Positions 9,103 to 18,246 of a stretch of DNA of 64,000 nt are shown in pieces. The stretch's first letter is position 1; every line of letters starts with the position of its first letter. The position numbers and the translations under genes are program-made. The notes under the pieces were generated by a model. It saw only the letters and a list, made by a program, of their open reading frames with translations, was not told the DNA's origin and made no database searches. This stretch comes from Conexibacter arvalis (GTDB lineage: Bacteria > Actinomycetota > Thermoleophilia > Solirubrobacterales > Solirubrobacteraceae): contig NZ_JACHNU010000003.1 in NCBI RefSeq assembly GCF_014199525.1, positions 372,001-436,000 of the forward strand, given 5' to 3'.

Positions 9103-9417
9103 TCAGTCGAGATGCCAGACCTGCTCGGCCCAGCGCAGCTCGCCGTCGTCGCCGGACAGCTGCTCGATCACGTCCTCGAACCACTCCGACCAGCGGCGGT
9201 TGACGTCGGTCTCGCCCATGCGGCCGAAGGCGGTCGCCGCGTCGGGTTCGCACTCGGCGTACGCGTAGACCTCGCGGCCGCGGCGGAAGAGCGTGTAGTT
9301 GGAGATCCCCGACGCCTTCAGCGCGGAGACCATCTCGGGCCAGATCTCGTCGTGCCGGCGCCGGTACTCCTCCTCCATCCCGGGCCGCAGCGTGAACGTG
9401 AAGCAACAGCGCTCCAT
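9103..9417 (-). CDS. rhaM: L-rhamnose mutarotase
   Basis: A 104-residue protein, exactly the family's usual length. It matches the L-rhamnose mutarotase (RhaM/YiiL) fold: FTFTLRPGMEEEYRRRHDEIWPEM at the N-terminus (quoted in parts: FTLRPGMEEEY, RHDEIWPEM, with the expected His), ISNYTLF, an E-C-E segment, and a Trp-rich C-terminus WAEQVWHLD. These enzymes interconvert alpha and beta anomers of 6-deoxy sugars. Start ATG 9417 follows AGGAAGAG. It is transcribed alone, with its own operator at 9448-9463, and diverges from the secreted enzyme. It is the strongest clue that the pathway sugar is L-rhamnose or a similar deoxy sugar. Confidence 0.88.
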   Translation of the reverse strand: MERCCFTFTLRPGMEEEYRRRHDEIWPEMVSALKASGISNYTLFRRGREVYAYAECEPDAATAFGRMGETDVNRRWSEWFEDVIEQLSGDDGELRWAEQVWHLD

Positions 9418-9447
9418 CTCTTCCTCCTCGTCAGGCACGACGTCGTG

Positions 9448-9470
9448 CTGGAACCGTTCCCAGGATCGTA
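9448..9470 (-). promoter_or_regulatory. LacI-type operator and -10 of the mutarotase gene
   Basis: CTGGAACCGTTCCCAG (9448-9463) is a 16-bp near-palindrome matching the operators at 9031 and 9605. Immediately upstream on the minus strand lies a TAnnnT-type -10, TACGAT (9470-9465). I see no convincing -35. Confidence 0.6.
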
Positions 9471-9561
9471 ACGGGGAATCCCGGCCGACGTCGCTCGCGC
9501 CAAGGTCCCAAACGACATCAAACGAGCAGGTCCGCTCGCATACGACCACCGTCCGACCTGC

Positions 9562-9620
9562 TTGACAGCTGGCGCATGAGCGACATAGGCTCGACGACCA
9601 CGATCTGGAAACGTTTCCAG
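9562..9620 (+). promoter_or_regulatory. Promoter with perfect LacI-type operator for the secreted enzyme
   Basis: -35 TTGACA (9562-9567), an 18-nt spacer, -10 TAGGCT (9586-9591), then the perfect 16-bp palindrome CTGGAAACGTTTCCAG (9605-9620), which has the CG centre typical of LacI/GalR operators. The layout is the same as at 9031-9076 on the other strand. Confidence 0.8.
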
Positions 9621-9679
9621 CCATCGACCCGTCCCGCGCCGACCGCGCGGGCGATGCCGTCGACCCCGGAGGAGAACCC

Positions 9680-12600
9680 ATGCACCGCAGGCTGCTCGCC
9701 CTGCTCGCTGCGCTGATCGCGCTCGCGCTGACCGTCCCGGTCGCCGCCACCGCCGCCGCATCGCCGGCGCTCGACGACGCCGCCAAGAGAGCGCTCGCGC
9801 TCGACGTGCTCGAGCGGTTCGTGCCGCATGCCGAGAGCTACTGGCGCCCGTCCGACCTCGCCGAGCCGGCGACCGGCCGCTACGACGCCGTCGGCTCGGG
9901 CGTCACCCAGCCCCGTGGCGCCGGCGGCATCGCGTTCGCCTACGTCACGCTGCTCGCCGGCCGACCCGGCCAGCAGGAGTTCGGCGGCGTCCCGCGCGAG
10001 ACGATGATCGAGCGCACGATCGAGTCGATCCGCCACGAGGCGCTGACGAACGTCCTCTCCGGCGCGCCGTACAGACGGTGGGGCGGCGGCACGTGGCAGG
10101 CGTCGCTGGAGACCTACCTGTGGGCCTTCGCCGCCCATCGGCTGTGGGACCGGCTCGACGCCGACACGAGAGCGCTCGTGCGCAGAGTCGTGACCGGGGA
10201 GGCGAACATCCTCATCACGAAGCCGATCGCCTCCGGCGAGGAGGGCGACACCGGCGCCGAGGACAACGGCTGGAACGCGCCGACCCCCGCGCTCGCCGCG
10301 ATCATGTTCCCCGACGACCCGAACGCGGACGCGTGGCGCCAGACCGCCAAGCGGCTCGCGCTCAACGCCTCCTCCACGAGAGCCGACGCGACCTCCTCCG
10401 AGCTCGTCGACGGGCTGCCGCTGAGCGAGTGGATGAGATCGGTCAACCTCCATCCCGACCTGACGATGGAGAACCACGGGTTCTTCAACCCGATCTACCA
10501 GCAGGTCGCGCACGAGACGGTCGGCGTCGCGGCGATCTTCGACGGCGTCGCCGGCCGGCCGCTGCCGGAGGCGTACTCGTTCCGCACCGAGACGGTCTGG
10601 GAGCAGATCCTCGGCCGGCTCGCGACCGACGACGGCGACTTCGCGCTGACCGCGGGGCAGGACTGGATCAGCAAGGACTACCAGCACCTCGCCTACCTCT
10701 CGATCCTCTCGACCCGCTTCAAGCGCGCCGACGCCTCCGTGCTCGAGTCGCGCGCGCTGCAGCTGGTCGCGCGCCGACAGGCGACCCACGGCAGCGGCTC
10801 GCTGCTCGGCCAGAGACAGATCGGCTACGAGACGATGCTGATCGAGCGGCTCGCCGAGCTGTGGTGGAACCACACGCTGTTCGGCCCCTCGCCGCAGCCG
10901 AGCGCCGAGGAGCACGCGGCCGAGCGGGCGAGGCTGGCCGGCGTCAAGCAGTTCCCCTACTCCGACTTCGTCGCCGCGCGGCTCGGCCGCGCCTTCGTCT
11001 CGATGTCGTGGGACCCGGTGCGGCCGCTCGCGCTGGTCGTCCCGCACGGCGACGCCCACCCCGACGACCCGATCTTCAGCTACTACGCGCCGCGCAACCT
11101 GCTCGGCTCGGCCGGCGGAGCGGTCGGGGAGCGCACCTGCGCCTGCGAGGAGGACCGCTTCTCGACCGCCGGCTCGATCGGCGATCGCCGCTTCTCGCTG
11201 ACCGCCTTCCCCGACGGCATGACGCTGCTGCTCGACCGCGGCACCGGCGCGACCTTCACCTACGCGCTGGAGGAGATCCCCGGCCTCACCGGCGAGCGGC
11301 CGATCTGGACCGCCGCGGGCGCCGCCCCGGCGCTCGGCGACCTGCCCGGCGACTGGGTCAACGCAGCCGACCGGCTCGGGATCGTCGTCCGCGGCGGCGC
11401 GGGGATCCGCACCTCCGCGGTCGGCGGCGACAACCGCCAGCTCGTGATCACCGGGTCGAAGGACACCGGCAGCGGCAACCGCGGCGCGGCGCTCTACCCG
11501 CTGGCCGATCGGCAGCGCACCGCGCAGCTCGCGCCGAGCGTCCGCCAGCTGGAGACGCCGGCCGGCTGGTCGGCACTCGCCGCCCGCGCCGAGGACGGCA
11601 GCGTGCGGCTCGCCGCCGCGCGCTGGGCGGGAGCGGCGACCGCGGCGCTGGAGCTGAGCGACGAGCGGGGCGCGCCCGTGCCCGAGCAGGACGCCCTCCT
11701 CGACGGAGAGACGGCCCGCTTCCGGGTCGCGCTCGACGCGCCAGCCTCGCGCGGGCAGACGCTCCGCTTCCTCGTCAGATCGGCCGCCCCGCTGCGCGGC
11801 CGCCAGGACGGCGAGCGGCGGGCGCTGCTGCGCAACCCGAGCGACAGAGCGGTCGCGGCGACCGTCACCTACATGCCCGCGACCGGCGCCGCGCGGACGG
11901 TCAGACGCACGCTCGCTCCCCGCGAGCAGGTCGTCGCCCGCGTCGTCGACGGCGAGCTGACGCTCGCCGGCCCGGAGCTGGAGCCGCTGCTGGAGGCGCG
12001 CGCCCCGCTCGCCGAGCTGATCGAGCGGCTGGAGGCGTGGCGGCGCGACGGCCGCATCACGACCGGCCAGGCGGCGGCGCTCGGCGCGGCCGCGCGGACG
12101 CCGCTCGGCGCGGTCGACCGGGCGCTGGTGCAGGCGCGCGCCGAGCGGCCGAACACGAGCAACGGCGCCGCCACGGCGAGGGTCGCGCAGGCCCACGCCG
12201 GCCGGCTGGAGGCGGCTGCCCAGCGGCAGCGCGTTCCGGACGACGTGCGCACGGCCGTCGCGCGGGCTGCCGGCGAGGCCGGCGACGCCCTCGGCCGCGC
12301 GCTGACGGAGGCCTACACGGTCGTCGCGTGGCTCGAGGCCGACGGCCCGGCCCATCCCGGCGAGCCGCTGACGGTGCGGGTCGCGCTGCTCAACCGCGGC
12401 CAGCTGCCCGCGCGCGACGGCGCCGTCACGGTCGCCGGCCCGGCGGGCTGGAGCGCGAGCGATCGCCAGGAGGCGTTCGGAACGCTCGCGCCAGGGGCCG
12501 CGCGCGTCGTGACGACGACGATCGCCCCGCCGCCCGACGCGACGACCGGCGAGCGCGCCGAGCTGCGCGCCGAGCTCGCCCACCGCGGCGGCTCCGCCGA

Positions 12601-13366
12601 GGCGGCAACGACCGTCGCGGTCGAGCCGGTCGTCGAGCTGACGACCGCACGCGGCCTCGCCGTCGTGCCCGGCCTCGCGCGCCCGCTCACCGTCGCGCTC
12701 GCCAACCGGCTGCAGCGGCCGCTGACGGTGACGCTCGCGGCGACGACGCCCGACGGCGCGACCGTCAGGCTCGCCGAGCCGGAGGTCGAGCTGCCGGCCG
12801 CCGGCAGCGTCGAGGTCGCGCTGCAGGTCGAGGGCACCGGCCGCACGAGCGGCAGCGACACGCTGCAGGTCGCCGCGACGGCCGCCGGCGGCGCGCGTGC
12901 GAGCGCCGAGGTCGCCGTCGCCTTCTCCGACGACCTCGCCCGCAACGGCGTCGGCTCGCAGTGGCCGGCCGCGTCGGCCAGCTCGCTGCAGAGCGCCTAC
13001 CCGCCGGCGCTCGCCTTCGACGGCACGCCGTCGACCTTCTGGGTCGCGGCCGGCACCGCCGAGGGCGGCGGCCCGAGCCCGGAGAGACCGGAGTGGCTCG
13101 CCGTCGACCTCGGCGCCGCGACGGAGGTCCGCGAGGTGACGATGGTCCCGCGCACCAACTACGGGCCGAGAACGTACGCGGTCGAGGTCTCCGCCGACGG
13201 CGAGAGCTGGCGGCAGGTCGCCTCGGTTCCGGCGGCCCCGAACGGGACCGTCAGAACGGCGTTCGCGCCGGTCTCCGCACGCCACGTGCGGATCGTCATC
13301 ACCGACGGCTGGGACAGAGTGCGCCCGCCGCGCAACGTCCAGGTGGCGAGCCTGGAGGTGCGCTGA
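9680..13366 (+). CDS. Large secreted carbohydrate-active protein (putative polysaccharide lyase/hydrolase) with NEW3-like and F5/8 type C domains
   Basis: A 1228-residue exported protein. Start ATG 9680 follows GGAGGAG. A Sec signal peptide covers about residues 1-27 ([13 protein letters not shown] core, cleavage near AATAAA). Residues about 30-620 form a helical then beta-rich region resembling the alpha/alpha-toroid plus beta-sandwich layout of polysaccharide lyases; conserved-looking stretches are [13 protein letters not shown] and [17 protein letters not shown] helical Ala-rich stretch follows, then an NPCBM-associated NEW3-like domain (about 882-965) and a C-terminal F5/8 type C (discoidin) carbohydrate-binding domain (about 1088-1228, [17 protein letters not shown]). 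The operator upstream links it to the sugar importer, so it probably releases the sugar that is imported. The catalytic family is not assigned. Confidence 0.8.
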   Translation: MHRRLLALLAALIALALTVPVAATAAASPALDDAAKRALALDVLERFVPHAESYWRPSDLAEPATGRYDAVGSGVTQPRGAGGIAFAYVTLLAGRPGQQEFGGVPRETMIERTIESIRHEALTNVLSGAPYRRWGGGTWQASLETYLWAFAAHRLWDRLDADTRALVRRVVTGEANILITKPIASGEEGDTGAEDNGWNAPTPALAAIMFPDDPNADAWRQTAKRLALNASSTRADATSSELVDGLPLSEWMRSVNLHPDLTMENHGFFNPIYQQVAHETVGVAAIFDGVAGRPLPEAYSFRTETVWEQILGRLATDDGDFALTAGQDWISKDYQHLAYLSILSTRFKRADASVLESRALQLVARRQATHGSGSLLGQRQIGYETMLIERLAELWWNHTLFGPSPQPSAEEHAAERARLAGVKQFPYSDFVAARLGRAFVSMSWDPVRPLALVVPHGDAHPDDPIFSYYAPRNLLGSAGGAVGERTCACEEDRFSTAGSIGDRRFSLTAFPDGMTLLLDRGTGATFTYALEEIPGLTGERPIWTAAGAAPALGDLPGDWVNAADRLGIVVRGGAGIRTSAVGGDNRQLVITGSKDTGSGNRGAALYPLADRQRTAQLAPSVRQLETPAGWSALAARAEDGSVRLAAARWAGAATAALELSDERGAPVPEQDALLDGETARFRVALDAPASRGQTLRFLVRSAAPLRGRQDGERRALLRNPSDRAVAATVTYMPATGAARTVRRTLAPREQVVARVVDGELTLAGPELEPLLEARAPLAELIERLEAWRRDGRITTGQAAALGAAARTPLGAVDRALVQARAERPNTSNGAATARVAQAHAGRLEAAAQRQRVPDDVRTAVARAAGEAGDALGRALTEAYTVVAWLEADGPAHPGEPLTVRVALLNRGQLPARDGAVTVAGPAGWSASDRQEAFGTLAPGAARVVTTTIAPPPDATTGERAELRAELAHRGGSAEAATTVAVEPVVELTTARGLAVVPGLARPLTVALANRLQRPLTVTLAATTPDGATVRLAEPEVELPAAGSVEVALQVEGTGRTSGSDTLQVAATAAGGARASAEVAVAFSDDLARNGVGSQWPAASASSLQSAYPPALAFDGTPSTFWVAAGTAEGGGPSPERPEWLAVDLGAATEVREVTMVPRTNYGPRTYAVEVSADGESWRQVASVPAAPNGTVRTAFAPVSARHVRIVITDGWDRVRPPRNVQVASLEVR

Positions 13367-13375
13367 CGCGCTCGC

Positions 13376-13407
13376 CGCGGGCGGAGCGCGACGCCGCTCC
13401 GCCCGCG
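13376..13407 (+). terminator. Hairpin terminator after the secreted enzyme
   Basis: CGCGGGCGGAGCG (13376-13388) and CGCTCCGCCCGCG (13395-13407) form a perfect 13-bp stem with a 6-nt loop, 10 bp after the stop codon, followed by TTAGCGT. Confidence 0.7.
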
Positions 13408-13422
13408 TTAGCGTCCTGCAGC

Positions 13423-13848
13423 ATGTGGTTCCAACGCCAGCTGCGCCTGCCGCCGGTCCCGCGCGGCTTCCACCTGATGACGCGGGAGATCGTCGAGGCG
13501 CTGCCCGAGCTGGAGCAGCTCCAGGTCGGCCTGCTGCACCTCCACATCCTCCACACCTCCGCCTCGCTGGCGCTGAACGAGAACGCCGACCCGAGCGTCC
13601 GGGCCGACTTCGAGGCGTGGTTCGACCAGGCGGTGCCCGAGCGCGCGCCGTACTGGACCCACACGATGGAGGGCGACGACGACATGCCGGCCCACGTCAA
13701 GGCGAGCCTGCTCGGCCCGTCGCTGACGCTGCCGGTCTCCGCCGGCCGCCTCGCGCTCGGCACCTGGCAGGGGATCTACCTCTGCGAGCACCGCGACCAC
13801 GGCGGCCCGCGCTCGCTGATCGCGACGGCGCAGGGCGAGCGCCGCTGA
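13423..13848 (+). CDS. YjbQ/UPF0047 family protein (secondary thiamine-phosphate synthase-type enzyme)
   Basis: A 141-residue protein of the usual YjbQ length. It starts at ATG 13423, just 15 nt after the hairpin terminator, so it may be transcribed with little or no leader. Family hallmarks seen are [18 protein letters not shown] in the middle and [15 protein letters not shown] near the end, which carry the conserved His/Glu residues. Some members have weak thiamine-phosphate-synthase activity; the physiological role is unsettled. Confidence 0.9.
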   Translation: MWFQRQLRLPPVPRGFHLMTREIVEALPELEQLQVGLLHLHILHTSASLALNENADPSVRADFEAWFDQAVPERAPYWTHTMEGDDDMPAHVKASLLGPSLTLPVSAGRLALGTWQGIYLCEHRDHGGPRSLIATAQGERR

Positions 13849-13872
13849 GCGTCAGCCGCCGATCGGCTCCTC

Positions 13873-13890
13873 CGCGGCCGCCCGGCCGCG
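13873..13890. terminator. Short GC hairpin between convergent genes
   Basis: CGCGGCC (13873-13879), GCCC loop, GGCCGCG (13884-13890) lies in the 62-bp gap between the convergent YjbQ and nucS stops. It may act as a terminator in both directions. Confidence 0.4.
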
Positions 13891-13910
13891 CCTGCAGACG
13901 TCGCGGCCGC

Positions 13911-14582
13911 TCAGCCGAACAGCGTCAGATCGGGCTCGCGCTCGCCGCGCAGGACGGCGAGGTCGACCTCGACGCAGGCGATCCCGCGCGCCTCGGCGAG
14001 GACGCGCGCCTGCGGCTTGATCGTCTGCGCGGCGAGCACGCCGCGGCATCCGTCCATCGCCGGGTCGAGCCGGATCCGCTCGAGGTAGCGGGTCAGCTGC
14101 TCGACGGCGTCGATCGTGCCGACGCGCTTGATCTCGACGGCGATCCAGCCGTCGTCGCCGTCGCGGCACATCAGGTCGACCGGCCCGATGTCAGTCGGCC
14201 ACTCGCGCCGCACCAGCCGGAAGCCCTCGCCGCACCAGTGCGGCTGCTCGGCCAGCAGCTCCTGCAGGTGGGACTCGACGCCGTCCTTCTCCAGCGCCGC
14301 CGCCTCGCCCATGTCGTGCGTCACGTCGGAGAGCACCTCGACGACGCGGATGTCGAGGCGGTCCTCCTCCTTGCCGGCGAACTTGCGCACGACGATGCTG
14401 CCGTCCGACTCCTCGATCGTCGTCGGCGGCGTCATCCAGTTGCTCGGCTTGTAGCTGCCGTGGTCGGCGTGGACGAGCACCGAGCCGTCGGCCTTGATCA
14501 TGATCAGCCGCAGCGCCTCCGGCAGGAGGGCGTCGAGCCGGCCCGTGTAGCGGACCTCGCAGCGGGCGACGATCAGGCGCAT
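13911..14582 (-). CDS. nucS: Mismatch-specific endonuclease NucS (EndoMS)
   Basis: A 223-residue NucS, usual length for actinobacteria. The N-terminal DNA-binding/dimerisation half begins MRLIVARCEVRYTGRL. The C-terminal RecB-like nuclease half carries GPVDLMCRD, VAVEIKR (E-x-K catalytic pair) and QLTRYLER. The extreme C-terminus DLTLFG fits a beta-clamp-binding tail. In actinobacteria lacking MutS/MutL, NucS cuts both strands at mismatches such as G-T and G-G and lowers the mutation rate. Start ATG 14582 was chosen because it gives the conserved N-terminus; the open frame extends upstream with Arg-rich non-family sequence. Confidence 0.95.
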   Translation of the reverse strand: MRLIVARCEVRYTGRLDALLPEALRLIMIKADGSVLVHADHGSYKPSNWMTPPTTIEESDGSIVVRKFAGKEEDRLDIRVVEVLSDVTHDMGEAAALEKDGVESHLQELLAEQPHWCGEGFRLVRREWPTDIGPVDLMCRDGDDGWIAVEIKRVGTIDAVEQLTRYLERIRLDPAMDGCRGVLAAQTIKPQARVLAEARGIACVEVDLAVLRGEREPDLTLFG

Positions 14583-15016
14583 TCGGCGGCGAACCGTATC
14601 GAGCCGCCGGGACGGGAGGCCGGGCGCCCGCCGCGGCGCCGTTCGCGACGCCGTGATCGATTGATAGATGCAATCTGTCATCGGCCGTCGAGTTGCACGA
14701 CCGCGCGGAATTCCTCTACCATGGAGACGCTTTGTGCTTCTGCTCTGCGCTTCGGGGGAAGATTCGCGCAGAAGACGCAGAGGACCCAATACACATTCAT
14801 TGACCTGTGATCGCCACCGCTGACACCGAGCGCCGCAACGCGGCCCGCACCGAGACTCGAAGACGGCTCTACGTCTCGTCTCGAAGACGCACGTTCGTCG
14901 CGCTCAACTCGTAGATGCATCCCGCGCTCGTGACCGGGACCAGGAAAGTCCCCGTCGAGCAGCGGACCGCACCCACTACTGTCAGCAGTTTCTTCAACCA
15001 GGAGATCACCGGACCC
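14583..15016. other. 434-bp divergent intergenic region
   Basis: This gap must hold promoters for nucS (-) and the 15017 gene (+). It is locally AT-richer at 14655-14690 and 14785-14805. A short frame GTG 14807 to TAG 14914 (35 codons, Arg-rich) ends exactly before an ATG at 14915 that is in frame with the 15017 gene. The 10-mer CTCGAAGACG occurs twice inside it (near 14854 and 14880). I see no RNA gene. Confidence 0.5.
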
Positions 15017-16363
15017 ATGTCTGCCACCGCTTCCAGCACCTCGACCGCCGTCGTCTCGCCCGCCCCGCTGATCTGGCCGGAGCGCGACAACCACACGATC
15101 ACGGCGGTCGACCTGGCGCCGTCGATCACGAGCGCCGTCGAGCCGCTGCTGCCCCAGCTGCGCCAGCTCTCGGCCCTCGGCGACGCGCTGCGCGCGCTGC
15201 AGGCGCTCGACGGCAGCTTCACCAACGAGGCGCACGCCCGCGTCATCGCCGGCCTCTCGGCCGACCTGATGGACGAGCTGGCCGACAGCGACCCGGTCTC
15301 CCCCGCGCAGGCCGAGCTGATCCGTCGTCGTGCGGCCGCGCTGCGCGAGCTCAAGCACGACAAGCAGATCGCCCAGGACGAGGCGGCGCTGGTCGACCCA
15401 CAGGAGCTGTCGATCATCGCCTCGCCGGTCTGCACCTTCCGCAACAAGACGCGCACGCCGCTCCACTCGGTGGTCATCACGGCGGCGCACGAGCAGGGCA
15501 ACGAGCTGATCGCCGGCCTCGACGCCTCCGCCGCCGCCGTGCTCGCCGAGGCCAACGGCCACACCGGCACGAGCGACGTCACCGCCGACAGCCCGTTCGC
15601 GATGCAGATCACCGATCTGATCACGATGGGCGGCGAGTCGAACGCCTTCCCGAAGCACTTCTGCTACTTCCTGCCGGAGGACGAGGGCGCCGGCTTCGGC
15701 GAGAAGTCGAACAAGACGATCCTCTTCCGCAACGTCTACGGCCTCCGCTACGAGCACATCTCCAAGGCGCTCGGGGACCGGCTGCTGAACGGCCACAAGC
15801 CCTCGCCCGACGTCGACATCGCGTCGGTCCTCATCACCTGGATGCGCGGCCACGACATCGCCCACGCGGTCACGACGCCTCGCGCCGGCAAGGTCGGCCC
15901 CAAGGACGTCGGGCATGAGCCGTGGTACTCGCTGCAGGAGGCGATAGCGGACGCCTTCGGCACCGCGATGTCGTTCACGCCGACGTGGCTGGAGCTGGCC
16001 GGCTGCAGCGCCGACGACCTCGCCGCCGTCTACCTCGCCGAGGCGCTCCACTACCTGCGCCGCGGCCCGTGGAACTGGAGCGACGCCGGCGCCGCCTGCG
16101 TCGAGCTGAGCTTCCTCGCCGGCAACGGCTACATCGACTGCGCCGAGGACGGCACGATCACCTGGGAGACCTCCCGCGTGATCGAGGGCGTCCACGCCCT
16201 CTGCGCGACGCTCGAGTCGGAGGTCGTCTCGGCCCCGTCGAAGGAGAACGTGCAGAAGATCCTCGACCAGTACGGCTGGCGCGAGGACTCGCCGATCGCC
16301 CCGGCGGTCCTGAAGATCCGCGACGAGCTGGCCGGCATCCCCACTTCGCTGGCCTACCTCTAG
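15017..16363 (+). CDS. Conserved protein of unknown function with a metallopeptidase-like HxxxH...E motif
   Basis: A 448-residue cytoplasmic-looking protein with no signal peptide or membrane segment. I could not assign it with certainty; it resembles uncharacterised actinobacterial DUF proteins. Residues H279 and H283 (GHDIAHAV) are followed about 25 residues later by LQEAIADAFG (E308, D312). This spacing recalls gluzincin-type zinc sites (HExxH plus a downstream ExxAD), with Asp in place of the first Glu. It ends in a strong terminator. Start ATG 15017 is preceded by AGGAGA; ATG 14915 in the same frame is an alternative that adds 34 poorly conserved-looking residues. Confidence 0.75.
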   Translation: MSATASSTSTAVVSPAPLIWPERDNHTITAVDLAPSITSAVEPLLPQLRQLSALGDALRALQALDGSFTNEAHARVIAGLSADLMDELADSDPVSPAQAELIRRRAAALRELKHDKQIAQDEAALVDPQELSIIASPVCTFRNKTRTPLHSVVITAAHEQGNELIAGLDASAAAVLAEANGHTGTSDVTADSPFAMQITDLITMGGESNAFPKHFCYFLPEDEGAGFGEKSNKTILFRNVYGLRYEHISKALGDRLLNGHKPSPDVDIASVLITWMRGHDIAHAVTTPRAGKVGPKDVGHEPWYSLQEAIADAFGTAMSFTPTWLELAGCSADDLAAVYLAEALHYLRRGPWNWSDAGAACVELSFLAGNGYIDCAEDGTITWETSRVIEGVHALCATLESEVVSAPSKENVQKILDQYGWREDSPIAPAVLKIRDELAGIPTSLAYL

Positions 16364-16406
16364 GCCGCGGAGCCCCGGCGCCTCGCGCGCCGCTGTCTCG
16401 TTTCCG

Positions 16407-16437
16407 CGAAGGGCCCGCTCGCCGAGCGGGCCCTTCG
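16407..16437. terminator. Strong hairpin terminator
   Basis: CGAAGGGCCCGCT (16407-16419), CGCCG loop, AGCGGGCCCTTCG (16425-16437): a perfect 13-bp stem followed by TCGTTCT. It separates the convergent 15017 gene and the biosynthetic operon ending at 16496 and could serve both. Confidence 0.8.
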
Positions 16438-16495
16438 TCGTTCTGCGGCCAGGCGGCGCCCGCGCCGAGCGCGGCCGTGGCGACGCGCCGGCGCG

Positions 16496-18241
16496 TCAGG
16501 TCAGCTCGCGCGCCTCGCCGGCGACCAGGCGCGCGACGAGGGCGGGGCGGTCGAGCTTGCCGCGCCTGGTGCGCGGCAGCGCGTCGACGACGAAGAGGGC
16601 GCGCGGCCGGCTCGGCTGCGGCAGCATCGTGCGTGCGTGGGCGCGGACGGCGGCGCGGGTGAGTGGCGGGGCGGCAGCCGCAGGCGCGGCGGCCGGCGGC
16701 GCATCGGCCGGCGGCGTTGCGGCCGCAGGCGCGGCGGCGCCGTCGAGCACCAGCACGGCGACCGGGATCGCGCCGAGCCGCTCGTCGGGGAGGCCGACGC
16801 AGGCGGCGTCGGCGACGCCAGGCAGCTGCGCGAGCGCCCGCTCGACCGCGCCCGGCTCGACCTTGAGGCCACCGCAGATGATCGTGTCGCTCGCGCGGCC
16901 GGCGATCGCCACCCACTCGCCCCGCAGGGTGCCGAGGTCGCCGACCGTCGCCCAGCCGTCGCCGTCGGGTCCGCCGGTCAGCGTGCCGTCGGCGGCCAAG
17001 TAGCCGTCGAACAGCATGTCGCTGCGGACGTGGACGATCCCCTGCTCGCCGTCGGGCAGCGGGCGGCCGTCGCCGTCGCGGATCTCGACCTCGACGCCGG
17101 GGAAGAGGCGGCCCGAGGTCTCCGGCGGCCGGCCGTCGTCGCCGGAGCTGTCGAGCGCGACGAAGCTCAGCTCGGAGGCGCCGTAGAAGTGGTGGACCGT
17201 CGCGGACGGCAGCAGCCGCGCCAGCCGCTCGCGCGCCCGTGCCGGCCAGGCGGAGGCCGACGAGACGACCTCGCGCACCGACGGGCGAGGCGCGCCGTCG
17301 AGCAGGTCGGCGAGGTCGACGGCGAGCGTCGGCACGAGGTAGACGTGGGTCGGCGCCTCCCCGGCCGCGAAGCTGCGCTCCAGCGGCAGCAGCGCGACGG
17401 TCGCGCCGCGCGTGAGCGCGTGCAGCGCGCCGTAGAAGAAGTGCGAGTGGTCGAGCGGGCCGGGGATCGCGACGCGGTCGCCGGGGCGCACGTCGAAGGC
17501 GCCGTCGGAGCGGTCGAGCGTCGTCGCCCACGACGCCTGGTCGCGCACGAACAGCTTCGGCTCCCCGCTGGTCCCCGACGTCAGCCCGATCAGCAGCTCG
17601 TCCTCGCGCGCGGCCGCGGGAAGCGCCGCGCGGGGCACGTCGCCGGCCGCAGCCGCGAGAAGCGCCGCGGAGGGCGCGTCGTCGCGCGCCGCCGCGGGGA
17701 GCGCCGAACGCGGTGCCTCCCCGTGGGGCGCCACGAACGCGGCGGCGGCGCCCTCGGCCGCCAGCTCCGCCGGCGTCGCGCGCAGCTCGGGCGGGAGCCG
17801 CTCGACCGCCGGGCGCGGCAGGCGGCCGGAGGAGACGACCAGCGCCGGGCGGGCGTCGGCGGTGACGCGCGCGAGCTGGCGCTCGGTCAGGTGGCGGTCG
17901 ATCACGACGACCGAGACGCCGATCCGCATCGCCGCCAACGTCGTCGCGAGCGAGTCGGCGTCGGCGCGCGCCAGCAGCGCGATCCGCCGGCCGCCCGCCC
18001 GCGCCGCCAGCGCCCGCGCGATCGCCTCCGCGCGCGCCGCCAGCGCGCCGTAGGTCAGCTCGCCGGCGCCGTCGCGCACCGCGACCGCGTCGGGTCGCTC
18101 AGCGGCGCGCGCCGCGAACCGCTCGGCGAGCAGCGGCGAGAGAGCGCCCGCCGCGTCGGCGGCCGCCGACGCGCGATCCGTGCCCGTCGCGGCGGCTGCC
18201 CGATCCGTGCCGACGGCCGCCCCGCCGCCCGGCTCTCCCAC
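16496..18241 (-). CDS. AMP-forming acyl/aminoacyl ligase (ANL superfamily)
   Basis: A 581-residue adenylate-forming enzyme that activates a carboxylic acid as acyl-AMP. Core motifs are present: P-loop LTSGTSGEPK, HHFYGASE, TVGDLG, GRASDTIICGGLK and C-terminal LPRTRRGKLDR with the catalytic Lys. No carrier-protein domain is fused and none is seen nearby, so the acceptor may be CoA, an amine or a separate partner. Two Ala/Pro-rich low-complexity stretches are odd: three short repeats of the PRSALPAAARDD type at about residues 175-215 and an Ala/Pro linker near the C-terminus. Start GTG 18241 lies 5 bp after the ATP-grasp stop; the frame upstream overlaps that gene. It is the last gene of the five-gene operon. 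Confidence 0.85.
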   Translation of the reverse strand: MGEPGGGAAVGTDRAAAATGTDRASAAADAAGALSPLLAERFAARAAERPDAVAVRDGAGELTYGALAARAEAIARALAARAGGRRIALLARADADSLATTLAAMRIGVSVVVIDRHLTERQLARVTADARPALVVSSGRLPRPAVERLPPELRATPAELAAEGAAAAFVAPHGEAPRSALPAAARDDAPSAALLAAAAGDVPRAALPAAAREDELLIGLTSGTSGEPKLFVRDQASWATTLDRSDGAFDVRPGDRVAIPGPLDHSHFFYGALHALTRGATVALLPLERSFAAGEAPTHVYLVPTLAVDLADLLDGAPRPSVREVVSSASAWPARARERLARLLPSATVHHFYGASELSFVALDSSGDDGRPPETSGRLFPGVEVEIRDGDGRPLPDGEQGIVHVRSDMLFDGYLAADGTLTGGPDGDGWATVGDLGTLRGEWVAIAGRASDTIICGGLKVEPGAVERALAQLPGVADAACVGLPDERLGAIPVAVLVLDGAAAPAAATPPADAPPAAAPAAAAPPLTRAAVRAHARTMLPQPSRPRALFVVDALPRTRRGKLDRPALVARLVAGEARELT

Positions 18242-18246
18242 CTCGC

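Noticed and set aside
9518-13285. A 1255-codon open frame opposite the secreted enzyme
   Set aside because: It is rich in Arg, Gly and Ala with no domain, a typical antisense shadow in GC-rich DNA. The + strand frame has a signal peptide, ribosome site and recognisable domains.
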